Source of the DNA: Thermoleophilia bacterium
GTDB taxonomy: Bacteria > Actinomycetota > Thermoleophilia > Gaiellales > JAICJC01
Direction: 5' to 3'
NCBI GenBank assembly: GCA_025928435.1
Contig: JAICJM010000134.1
Coordinates: 1 to 10,622 of the forward strand
DNA length: 10,622 nucleotides
Shown: positions 1 to 8,974 of the stretch, in pieces
Position numbering within the stretch: position 1 is the stretch's first letter
Layout of the letters: each line of letters starts with the position of its first letter
Program-made: the position numbers and the translations under genes
Notes under the pieces: generated by a model
What the model was told of the DNA's origin: nothing
Databases searched by the model: none
The model's input: the letters and a program-made list of their open reading frames with translations, nothing else

Positions 1-25
1 GGCTGACGCCGAGGGCTCCCGGGTC

Positions 26-1060
26 GTGGCCACGCTGATCGCTCTCGGACCGGGCGATCCCGAGCTGATCCCGCTCGCATCGTGGCGGGCGCTCGAGGCG
101 GCCGGGCCGGTCGCGCTGCCCGACGACGAGCCGCTGCGTGAGTGGCTCGGCGCCCACGGCATCGGCGTCGCCCCCGACGCGCCCGTGGCGGCGGCGTCGG
201 GCGAGCGGCTGCGGCGCCTGCTCGCACTGCGCAGCTGGGACGAGACGGTGCCGTCGGGGGCCGTGTTGCAGACGCTGCTCCTGGCCGATGCCCTGGTGGC
301 GATGCAGCGGCTGACCGAGCGGCTGCGCCGGGACTGCCCGTGGGACCGGGAGCAGACGGTCGGCACGATCGTGCCGCACACGATCGAGGAGGCCTACGAG
401 GTGGCCGAGGCCGCGGAGGCCGGGGCCGGGCCCAAGCTCGTCGACGAGCTCGGCGACCTGCTGTTCCAGACCTTCTTCCTGGCGCTCCTGTGCGAGGAGC
501 ACGGCGAGGGCGACCTTGCGACCGTGGCGGAGGGGATCACGATCAAGCTGATCCGCCGCCACCCGCACGTCTTCGGCGAGCGGGAGGCCGAGACGGCCGG
601 GGCCGTGCGTGCGAACTGGGAGCAGATCAAGCGCGACCAGGAGGGCCGCAGCGGCATCTTCCACGACGTCCCGGGGGTGCTCCCGGCGCTGCTGCACGCC
701 CGCAAGGTGCAGCGCCGGGCGTCGGCGGTCGGCTTCGACTGGCACGCCTGGGACGGCGCGTGGGGCGACCTCGCCGATGAGCTGCGGGAGCTGCGGGCCG
801 CGCTCGACGCGGCGCCGGCTCCGAGGGCCGAGCACGCCCCCGATCCGGAGGTCGTGCACGAGCTGGGCGACCTGCTGTTCGCCGCCACCAACGTGGCCCG
901 GCTGGCGAACGTGGACCCGGAGCTCGCGCTGCGCGCGGCCGCGGGCCGGTTCCGCGACCGGGTCGAGACCGCCGAGCGGCTCGCCGCCGAGGCCGGCGAG
1001 GACTGGGCCGCTCTCGACCTCGAGGCCCAGGACGCCTGGTACCGGCGCGCGAAGGCCGCG

Positions 1061-1075
<15 letters not shown>
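26..1075 (+). CDS. mazG: MazG nucleoside triphosphate pyrophosphohydrolase with vestigial N-terminal domain
   Basis: Hydrolyses (d)NTPs to NMP and pyrophosphate; in this family it is a cytosolic house-cleaning enzyme. There are two MazG-type helical units. The first (about residues 88-205) has CPWDREQT (104-111), the metal-binding EEAYE (121-125) and DELGDLLFQ (140-148). The second (about 220-345) has HELGDLLFA (278-286). The protein is 349 aa against about 263 in E. coli. The extra N-terminus begins LIALGPGDPEL (4-14), like the start of a tetrapyrrole (SAM-dependent) methylase as in YabN-type fusions, but only about 80 residues are present, so that domain cannot be complete. The GTG start at 26 puts GPGD where the family has it. 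The frame stays open to the window edge, so a start further upstream cannot be excluded. A TGA at 4-6 in another frame may end the preceding gene, which would be mfd if the mycobacterial order holds. The 3' end overlaps the convergent lipoprotein gene by 15 bases. Confidence 0.93.
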
Positions 1076-4775
<3,700 letters not shown>

Positions 4776-4806
4776 GAGCGCGGACCGCGGCGTCGAATGG
4801 GGGCGG

Positions 4807-5118
4807 GTGGCACGGACGCGCACGCCGAGACTTCGACGTGGCCTGACGGCTGGCCGGGTCGTCGCCGCCGGGATCCTCGTCCTGATCGCCGCGCTCTACG
4901 TCGGCCCGCTCCAGAAGGAGCTGCACCTGCGCAGCGAGCTCGCCTCCGGCCGCAGCCGGGTCGCGATCCTCGACAGGCAGAACCGCCGCCTGCACGAGGT
5001 CGAGGCCCAGCTGCACACCCGCGCCGAGATCGTCCGCTTCGCGCGCGCGTGCGGCTGGATCTTCCCGGGCGAGCAGGCGTACGTGGTCAAGGGTCTGACG
5101 GCTCGCTCCTGCCGGTGA
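4807..5118 (+). CDS. FtsB/DivIC-like septum formation initiator protein
   Basis: A small bitopic divisome protein. In the family it forms a coiled-coil complex with FtsL and FtsQ/DivIB that activates septal peptidoglycan synthesis. The 103-aa protein has a basic cytoplasmic tail (1-16), one membrane segment (about 17-33, AGRVVAAGILVLIAALYV), a heptad-rich coiled coil (about 35-72) and the conserved ending AEIVRFARACGWIFPGEQAYVV (73-94; compare the family pattern E-x-I-x-R-x-A-R-x-x-L-G-x-x-x-P-G-E). The GTG start leaves the normal short tail before the helix. The gene follows pyk by 31 bases, and the eno-ftsB neighbourhood is conserved in Gram-positive bacteria, which supports the call. The final LTARSCR is unusual in carrying a cysteine. 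Confidence 0.9.
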   Translation: MARTRTPRLRRGLTAGRVVAAGILVLIAALYVGPLQKELHLRSELASGRSRVAILDRQNRRLHEVEAQLHTRAEIVRFARACGWIFPGEQAYVVKGLTARSCR

Positions 5119-5124
5119 CGGCAG

Positions 5125-5130
5125 TACCCT
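5125..5130 (+). promoter_or_regulatory. Possible -10 box before the DUF501 gene
   Basis: TACCCT lies 6 bases before an in-frame ATC (5137) and 3 bases before an in-frame CTG (5134). Its spacing to the ATC equals that of other leaderless-looking promoters in this window. No -35 match is seen, so an internal promoter is only a possibility. Confidence 0.25.
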
Positions 5131-5133
5131 GAC

Positions 5134-5622
5134 CTGATCGACGATCGGGCCGTCATCACGCGTCAGCTCGGCCGGCCCCCGCGCGGGGAGGCGGCCGTCG
5201 CCGTGCGCTGCCCGCACGGGCGCCCGGCGGTGATCGCCCAGCCGGCGTACCTCGGCGACGGCACCCCGTTCCCGACCACGTACTACCTGAGCTGCCCCCA
5301 CGCGGTTGCGCGCATCGGCGCGCTCGAGGCGGCCGGCGGGGTCGACCGATACGAGCGGCTGGTGGCGAGCGATGGCGAGGCAATGGCGGAGTACCGTGGC
5401 GGGGCCGCCCGCCAGCGCGAGCTGCGCCGCCCGGCGGCGCGGATGGCCGACGGCGGGGCCAGCCTGGGGCTCGGCATCGCGGGGACGAGCCGGGAGGGCG
5501 CGGTCAAATGCCTGCACGCCCACGCGGCGTTCGCGCTCGCCGAGCCGGACTATGCGCTCGGCCGCCGCATCCTGGCCGAGGCGGCGCCGCTCTATCCCGG
5601 CGGGGAGTGCTGCACGGCGTGA
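5134..5622 (+). CDS. DUF501 family protein
   Basis: Conserved actinobacterial protein of unknown biochemical role, found next to ftsB/DivIC and often ppx. Family landmarks (numbered from the CTG) are RQLGRPPRG (10-18), RCPHGRPAVI (25-34), DGTPFPTTYYLSCPH (42-56) and GTSREGAVKCLHAHAAFAL (117-135), with conserved cysteines at 26, 54 and 126. The C-terminus ends GECCTA, with a Cys pair. The start is a problem. The frame is open from 5119, but the first GTG is at 5203, inside the conserved region and after the RQLGRPPRG motif. CTG 5134 or ATC 5137 would give a family-like N-terminus (M-I-D-D-R or M-D-D-R). The CTG is annotated here and a base error is possible. The end overlaps the next gene as GTGA. 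Product class is sure; the start is not. Confidence 0.8.
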   Translation: MIDDRAVITRQLGRPPRGEAAVAVRCPHGRPAVIAQPAYLGDGTPFPTTYYLSCPHAVARIGALEAAGGVDRYERLVASDGEAMAEYRGGAARQRELRRPAARMADGGASLGLGIAGTSREGAVKCLHAHAAFALAEPDYALGRRILAEAAPLYPGGECCTA

Positions 5623-5936
5623 CCGCGGCGGTCGAGCTCGCCATGCTGGAGTGGGAGGAGGGGGAGCGCCAGTTCCGGTCGCTCGACCTCACCGCCCGCC
5701 GCCGCTCCGTGGTCGAGCGGGTGGCCGCCGAGCTCGAGGCCGAGATCGTGCGCCGCGTGGGTCAGACGTTCGGGCTGGCCGAGCTGGCCGCGGTGTACGC
5801 GTCGAGCGAGTCCTGGTGCCTGGACGTCGCCCAGCAGGTCACCCCGGAGCCGTGGGCGTACGACCTGTCGGTCGTCCAGCCCGCCGCCTTCGCCCGCATC
5901 GCCCGCAGCGCAACCGACTTCCGCGGCAGCGGCTGA
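5619..5936 (+). CDS. Hypothetical 105-aa protein translated together with DUF501
   Basis: I do not recognise a family. The frame opens upstream, but the GTG at 5619 overlaps the DUF501 stop as GTGA, the same coupling used elsewhere in the window. The N-terminal half (about 8-50) is strongly helical and charged (EWEEGERQF, RRRSVVERVAAELEAEIVRRVG). The second half contains FGLAELAAVYASSESWCLDVAQQ (51-73) and ends FARIARSATDFRGSG. There is no signal peptide or membrane segment, so it is probably cytosolic. In mycobacteria this slot downstream of the DUF501 gene holds ppx, and this is not Ppx. The stop TGA is the first three bases of a 31-base palindrome. Confidence 0.72.
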   Translation: MTAAVELAMLEWEEGERQFRSLDLTARRRSVVERVAAELEAEIVRRVGQTFGLAELAAVYASSESWCLDVAQQVTPEPWAYDLSVVQPAAFARIARSATDFRGSG

Positions 5937-5964
5937 ATAAACGGGGTCAGACCCCGTTTATTCA
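5934..5964. terminator. Perfect palindrome, bidirectional intrinsic terminator
   Basis: Two 15-base arms, TGAATAAACGGGGTC (5934-5948) and GACCCCGTTTATTCA (5950-5964), are exact reverse complements around A5949. A realistic hairpin is an 11-bp stem with loop TCAGA, ending in TTTATT on either strand, the form of a Rho-independent terminator acting both ways. The forward stop TGA (5934-5936) and the reverse gene's stop TGA (5964-5962) are its two ends. Its AT-rich flanks stand out in this GC-rich sequence. It could be a copy of a dispersed repeat. Confidence 0.8.
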
Positions 5965-6549
5965 CTCGCGGTCGTCGGGGCGGATGACGATCTGGTCGGC
6001 CTCGACGCGCACCAGGAGCGCCCGCCTTTCCGACCAGTGCTCGGCGAACACCGGATCGTCCCGCACCGCGCCGTCGAGCCAGAAGCCGTAGCCCTCGTCG
6101 CCGTGATCGAGCACGGCCTCGTAGCCGGTCTGCTGTTTGCGCCCCCGGCCGCCGCGGCGGCGCCTGCGCCGGCCGCCGCCCTCCTCGCCCGCGGGCTCGT
6201 CCGCAGGCGCCGAGGCTGCGGCTGCGGCTGCGGGCGCGTTCGTCAGCGGGCCGCTCAAAGGCGCCACGCCCCCCGTCGCCTTCTTCGACCGCCTCCGCCG
6301 CGTCTTCGTCGCCGGCTCCTCCGGCGGGGCGTCGGGCGGGATCACCGGCGGCGGCACGGACGCGCCGCGGCCCTCGGCCAGGTCGCGGCGCAGGATGCCG
6401 TGCTGCGACCGGAACCCCGAGATGCTGGCCGGGGTCGAGTTCAGCGTGTGGGCGATCCAGACGTCGGTGCGCCCCTGATCCACCCACTGGCGGATCTCCT
6501 CGAGGTACGGCTTGAGCGTTGCCTTCTGCGTCGGCACGGCGGGCAGCAT
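5962..6549 (-). CDS. HTH-like protein with basic RG-rich linker, function unknown
   Basis: This is a 195-aa protein in three parts. Residues 14-52 (from YLEEIRQWVDQG through IAHTLNSTPASISGFRSQHGI) read as a small helix-turn-helix resembling homeodomain-like DNA-binding units. Residues 60-140 are a low-complexity linker with Pro, Ala and two basic clusters, RRRRSKK (84-90) and RRRRRRGGRGRK (127-138), likely to bind nucleic acid. Residues 141-190 form a compact C-terminal unit (GYEAVLDHGDEGYGFWLDG, then WSERRALLVRVEADQIVIR). No enzyme motif is seen. A nucleoid- or RNA-associated protein is a reasonable guess only. ATG 6549 is annotated. An in-frame CTG at 6594 has a GAGGAG 6 bases upstream and would add 15 residues (M-S-H-P-P-S, then Ala-rich). 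An in-frame stop at 6612 limits further extension. Confidence 0.75.
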   Translation of the reverse strand: MLPAVPTQKATLKPYLEEIRQWVDQGRTDVWIAHTLNSTPASISGFRSQHGILRRDLAEGRGASVPPPVIPPDAPPEEPATKTRRRRSKKATGGVAPLSGPLTNAPAAAAAASAPADEPAGEEGGGRRRRRRGGRGRKQQTGYEAVLDHGDEGYGFWLDGAVRDDPVFAEHWSERRALLVRVEADQIVIRPDDRE

Positions 6550-6606
6550 ATCGGCCCGGGCGGCCGCCGCTGCGGCGCTCGGAGGGTGGGACAGCGCCGT
6601 CTCCTC

Positions 6607-6649
6607 ATATTAATTTTATGTTGAGCAGGGGCTCCGGAGCGGCTACCCT
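6607..6649 (+). promoter_or_regulatory. Promoter of the zinc-ribbon gene with AT-rich UP-like stretch
   Basis: TTGAGC (6621-6626), an exact 17-base spacer and TACCCT (6644-6649) form a standard sigma70-type promoter, predicted to start near 6656. Directly upstream, 6607-6620 is almost pure A/T, as in UP elements that bind the RNA polymerase alpha subunit. The same AT-rich tract also offers -10-like hexamers on the other strand (TAAAAT, 6618-6613) for the divergent HTH gene, without a matching -35. Confidence 0.6.
6631..6640. promoter_or_regulatory. Palindrome in the promoter spacer, possible operator
   Basis: GCTCCGGAGC is a perfect 10-base palindrome lying between the -35 and -10 boxes of the zinc-ribbon promoter. 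A dimeric repressor bound here would block polymerase. Short GC palindromes also arise by chance at this composition. Confidence 0.3.
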
Positions 6650-6662
6650 ACAGTCTCCAAGC

Positions 6663-6668
6663 GAGGAG
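6663..6668 (+). promoter_or_regulatory. Shine-Dalgarno site fixing the zinc-ribbon gene start
   Basis: GAGGAG lies 6 bases before GTG 6675. It is one of the few clear ribosome binding sites in the window and, with the promoter, fixes the start over an earlier in-frame codon at 6519. Confidence 0.6.
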
Positions 6669-6674
6669 CGCCCG

Positions 6675-6884
6675 GTGGATTCAACGCTGAACAAGGAGGG
6701 CCTCGCCGCCGACGCCGAATGGATCGCGGGGGCGAGGGCGAAGGGCGAGTTCCGGTGTGAGGGATGCGGATACGGCGTGACCGTGTACCGGTCGTTGCCG
6801 GTGTGTCCGATGTGTCACGGCACCGAGTGGGAACGGGTGCCGTGGAGGCCGTACACGCGGGTCGTCTCACCGATGAACGATTGA
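6675..6884 (+). CDS. Small zinc-ribbon protein
   Basis: A 69-aa protein with two CxxC pairs, CEGC (28-31) and CPMC (44-47), separated by 12 residues in a short beta-hairpin-like stretch (GYGVTVYRSLPV). This is the layout of a zinc ribbon or rubredoxin-like knuckle. An acidic/helical N-terminus (1-24) precedes it and an aromatic-basic tail follows (WERVPWRPYTRVV). Such small ribbons bind Zn, or more rarely Fe, and usually serve as protein or nucleic-acid contacts; the partner is unknown. The start is set by a promoter and a Shine-Dalgarno site. It is transcribed alone, divergent from the HTH/RG gene. It lies 73 bases from the cytochrome c maturation operon, which has its own -10 box, so a functional link to thiol redox is not shown. 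Confidence 0.78.
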   Translation: MDSTLNKEGLAADAEWIAGARAKGEFRCEGCGYGVTVYRSLPVCPMCHGTEWERVPWRPYTRVVSPMND

Positions 6885-6921
6885 CGCCGTTCTACGGCGG
6901 TCGACGGCCGTAAGGCCGCCG
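6885..6921 (+). terminator. GC hairpins after the zinc-ribbon gene
   Basis: Immediately after the TGA, CGCCGT (6885-6890) pairs with ACGGCG (6894-6899) over a 3-base loop. CGGCGG (6895-6900) can instead pair with CCGCCG (6916-6921), and ACGGCCGT (6904-6911) is itself a palindrome, so the structures compete. With no T-tract this would be a U-less actinobacterial-type terminator at best. Confidence 0.35.
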
Positions 6922-6945
6922 GCCGCCCGTGGCTGGGGCGTGCTC

Positions 6946-6951
6946 TACGAT
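6946..6951 (+). promoter_or_regulatory. -10 box of the cytochrome c maturation operon, leaderless geometry
   Basis: TACGAT ends 6 bases before GTG 6958, so transcription would begin at the start codon. No -35 hexamer is evident. This spacing, also used by the lipoprotein gene, favours GTG 6958 over the in-frame GTG at 6940, which lies upstream of the -10 box. Confidence 0.45.
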
Positions 6952-6957
6952 TCCGGC

Positions 6958-7515
6958 GTGCGCAGAGGCGCGAGACTCGCTCTGCAAGCGGCCGCGGTCG
7001 TGTTGCTCGCCGCCCTGATCGGGCTCTTCGCGCATAGCCTGCTGCAGGGGGCGACGACCGTCTCGGCCGAGCTGAACGACGGCCAGCGCCCCGCCGCTCC
7101 CAACTTCAGCCTGCCACAGCTCGACGGCCGCGGCGACATCGCACTCCGGAGCTTCCGCGGCAAGGTCGTCGTGCTGAACTTCTGGGCGTCGTGGTGCCCG
7201 CCCTGCCAGGAGGAGGCGCCGCTCTTCAACCAGATCCAGGACCGGTACCGGGGCCGCGGCGTCGCGGTCGTCGGCATCGACTCGCAGGACTTCGCGAACG
7301 ACGCGCGCGCGTTCGCGCGCCGCCTGCACGTGAACTACACGCTGGTCCGCGACGCTGGCAACGACGTCACCAACCGGTGGGGCGTCACCAGCGGGTTTCC
7401 CGTGACCTTCGTGATCGATCGCTCGGGCGCCGTGCAGAGGATGTTCTCGACCCAGGTCGACGGCCAGATGCTGCAGTCGGCCCTCCGGCCGCTGCTGCGG
7501 GAGGGGGCGGCGTGA
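6958..7515 (+). CDS. TlpA/ResA/CcmG-like membrane-anchored thiol-disulfide oxidoreductase
   Basis: A thioredoxin-fold reductant outside the membrane. In cytochrome c maturation such proteins keep the CXXCH haem-attachment cysteines of apocytochrome reduced. The 185-aa protein has a basic start and an N-terminal anchor (about 8-28). A redoxin domain (about 45-180) follows, with PNFSLPQLDG (48-57), FRGKVVVLNFWASWCPPC (66-83; active Cys80 and Cys83), Glu85/Glu86, VGIDSQD (105-111) and cis-Pro148 in GFPVTFVIDRSG. The active site WCPPC and the GID segment fit the ResA/TlpA group rather than cytosolic thioredoxin. Its stop overlaps the next gene as GTGA, and a CcmH-like gene and ccdA follow, which strongly supports a role in haem attachment. 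A general extracytoplasmic disulfide role is the alternative. Confidence 0.92.
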   Translation: MRRGARLALQAAAVVLLAALIGLFAHSLLQGATTVSAELNDGQRPAAPNFSLPQLDGRGDIALRSFRGKVVVLNFWASWCPPCQEEAPLFNQIQDRYRGRGVAVVGIDSQDFANDARAFARRLHVNYTLVRDAGNDVTNRWGVTSGFPVTFVIDRSGAVQRMFSTQVDGQMLQSALRPLLREGAA

Positions 7516-7961
7516 GGCGGGCGAGCCTCGTCGCCGCGCTTGCACTGCTCGCCCTGCTCGCGTTTCCCGCGGCCGCCGAGGCCTGCAACGGCTGGAGCGA
7601 GCCGGACATGGAGACCCAGCTCATGTGCCCGACCTGCCACCAGGTGCTGGCCTACTCGCAGTCGAACATCGCCACCAACATCCGCACGCACCTGCACCAG
7701 TGGTGCGTGGCCGGGTGGACGTCGGGCCAGGTGAAGAGCCGCCTGATCGCCCAGTTCGGGCCGGAGATCCAGGCCTCGCCGCCGAGGAAGGGGTTCGACC
7801 TGCTGGCATGGCTGATCCCCGGCGGAGCGCTGCTCGCCGGCGCGATCGTGGCGGCGACCCTGGCGATGCGCTGGCGCGGCCGCCGCGGCCCGCCGCCGCC
7901 CCCTGCCGTCGACCCGGGGCTCTCGGACCGGATCGACGCCGAGCTCGCGAGCTACGAGTGA
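7512..7961 (+). CDS. CcmH/CycL-like cytochrome c maturation thiol protein
   Basis: In System I, CcmH carries a membrane-anchored LRCxxC domain that forms mixed disulfides with apocytochrome c. This 149-aa protein has a signal peptide (about 1-24, ending FPAAAEA). The domain MCPTCHQVLAYSQSNIATNIRTHLHQWCVAGWTSGQV (38-74) follows, with the redox pair Cys39-Cys42. QFGPEIQASPPRKGFDLLAWLIPG (81-104) matches the family's segment before the membrane helix (about 97-118), and a Pro-rich tail (126-133) ends in an acidic helix. The usual LRCLVCQ reads LMCPTCH here. Cys25 and Cys65 are extra, which could allow a second disulfide. GTG 7512 overlaps the tlpA-like stop. GTGA again joins it to ccdA (7958-7961). 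No CcmF partner is present in the window. Confidence 0.88.
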   Translation: MRRASLVAALALLALLAFPAAAEACNGWSEPDMETQLMCPTCHQVLAYSQSNIATNIRTHLHQWCVAGWTSGQVKSRLIAQFGPEIQASPPRKGFDLLAWLIPGGALLAGAIVAATLAMRWRGRRGPPPPPAVDPGLSDRIDAELASYE

Positions 7962-8632
7962 GAGAGGCCGCCGTCGCCTTCTCGGCCGGCCTGCTGTCGT
8001 TCGCGACCCCCTGCGTGCTGCCGCTCGTGCCCGCCTACCTCGGCGCGATCGGCGCCCGCTCGACCGATCCCCGCCGGGCGCTGCAGGCGTCGCTGCCCTT
8101 CGTGCTCGGCTTCTCGCTGATCTTCATCGCGCTGGGCGCGGGGGCCGGCCTGGCCGGCGGCGCCCTGACCGACCACCGGGCCGACCTGATCCGGCTCGCC
8201 GGGATCGTGATCGTCGCGATGGGGCTCATCATGCTCGGCCTGATCCCGATCCCGGGGCTCGAGCGGACGTTCTCGCCGGGGCTCGAGCGGGCGCACGCGT
8301 CGGGCTCCTCGATGCTGCTCGGCTGCGCGTTCGGGCTCGCCTGGACGCCCTGCATCGGCCCCGTCCTCGGCTCGATCATGACGCTCGCCGCGACCGGTGC
8401 GACCGCGCTTCGCGGCGCCGCCCTGCTGGCCGCCTACGCTGCGGGCCTGGCGGTGCCGTTCCTGGTCGCCGGGGTCGCGCTGGGCCGGGTGATGTCGGCC
8501 GCGCGAGTCGTCCGCGACCGCTACGCGCTCGTCCGCGTCCTGTCCGGCGCAGTGCTGATCGTGGCCGGGCTGCTCGTCTTCTTCGACAAGACCTACCTCG
8601 TGGACGCGTGGGTGGGCCAGTTCACGTCGTGA
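7958..8632 (+). CDS. ccdA: CcdA-type cytochrome c biogenesis membrane protein (DsbD core)
   Basis: Carries reducing equivalents from cytosolic thioredoxin across the membrane to extracytoplasmic thiol proteins such as the TlpA/ResA and CcmH proteins encoded just upstream. The 224-aa length fits CcdA rather than full DsbD. Six hydrophobic segments can be drawn (about 4-31, 43-70, 77-98, 118-145, 151-178 and 191-210). The two redox cysteines are in the typical places: Cys19 in FATPCVLPLVPAYLG (helix 1) and Cys132 in WTPCIGPVLGS (helix 4). The GTG start is the overlap with the CcmH-like gene and leaves only nine residues before the first helix motif. The stop is overlapped by the following gene. 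Together the three genes form a complete electron route from cytosol to apocytochrome. Confidence 0.95.
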   Translation: MREAAVAFSAGLLSFATPCVLPLVPAYLGAIGARSTDPRRALQASLPFVLGFSLIFIALGAGAGLAGGALTDHRADLIRLAGIVIVAMGLIMLGLIPIPGLERTFSPGLERAHASGSSMLLGCAFGLAWTPCIGPVLGSIMTLAATGATALRGAALLAAYAAGLAVPFLVAGVALGRVMSAARVVRDRYALVRVLSGAVLIVAGLLVFFDKTYLVDAWVGQFTS

Positions 8633-8937
8633 TGGCCGTCGTCGCCCTCGCCGACGTCGACCTCTTCTTCCGGGCCAAGATCGAGGCGATGCTGAACGCC
8701 ACCGGGCACCGGCTCGCGGCCGCGGGCGAGCCGGCCGACGTCGTGGTCGCCGACGTGAACCGCTGCGACCCGGCGGCCGTCGTCGCGGCGGCGGGAGCGG
8801 TGCCGGTGCTCGGGTTCGGCAGGCACACCGACGCCGCGCTCCTGCGCTCGGCCCGGGCGGCCGGGTTCGCGAAGGTGGTGCCGCGGTCGGTGCTGGCGGG
8901 GCGGTTGGGGGACCTGATCGCCGACCTGGTTGGCTAG
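8629..8937 (+). CDS. Degenerate response-regulator receiver-like protein
   Basis: A 102-aa stand-alone domain with alternating strands and helices: VVALADVDLFFRAKIEAMLN (4-23), ADVVVADVN (36-44), AVPVLGFGRHTDAALLRSARAAGFAKVVPRSVLAGRLGDLI (58-97). The order resembles a CheY-like receiver, with acidic residues near Asp9/Asp11 and an aspartate (Asp42) at the phospho-acceptor position. The Ser/Thr after strand 4 is replaced within GFGRH, and the usual Lys-Pro is Pro-Arg (85-86), so normal phosphorylation switching is doubtful. It may be a pseudo-receiver acting by protein contact. GTG 8629 (GTGA with ccdA) or ATG 8632 (TGATG) are both possible starts; GTG follows the window's habit. Co-translation with ccdA suggests a link to redox or cytochrome maturation, but that is inference. 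Its stop TAG is part of the next promoter's -10 box. Confidence 0.75.
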   Translation: MMAVVALADVDLFFRAKIEAMLNATGHRLAAAGEPADVVVADVNRCDPAAVVAAAGAVPVLGFGRHTDAALLRSARAAGFAKVVPRSVLAGRLGDLIADLVG

Positions 8938-8940
8938 GAT
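8935..8940 (+). promoter_or_regulatory. -10 box of the ferredoxin gene
   Basis: TAGGAT gives a predicted start near 8947 and a leader of about 28 bases, enough for the Shine-Dalgarno site at 8964. No -35 match is seen at 16-18 bases. The box includes the TAG stop codon of the preceding gene. Confidence 0.45.
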
Positions 8941-8963
8941 TCGGTCTCGCTGTCGGGAGTTCC

Positions 8964-8969
8964 AGGAGG
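8964..8969 (+). promoter_or_regulatory. Shine-Dalgarno site deciding the TTG start of ferredoxin
   Basis: AGGAGG, the full consensus, lies 5 bases before TTG 8975. It selects that TTG over an earlier in-frame codon near 8930, which lies inside the preceding gene. Confidence 0.8.
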
Positions 8970-8974
8970 GGCGC

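Noticed and set aside
5203..5205. GTG as start of the DUF501 gene
   Set aside because: It would remove the conserved RQLGRPPRG segment, so an upstream non-standard start is more likely.
6131..6210. GC-rich repetitive stretch considered as a tandem repeat or CRISPR-like array
   Set aside because: It is the Arg/Gly- and Ala-rich linker of the reverse-strand HTH/RG protein, without regular repeat-spacer structure.
6881..6886. TTGACG as a -35 box for the cytochrome c maturation operon
   Set aside because: It is about 59 bases upstream of TACGAT, far beyond a 16-18 base spacer, and it contains the stop of the zinc-ribbon gene.
6940..6942. GTG as start of the TlpA/ResA-like gene
   Set aside because: It lies upstream of the TACGAT -10 box, so a transcript from that promoter would not contain it; GTG 6958 fits better.
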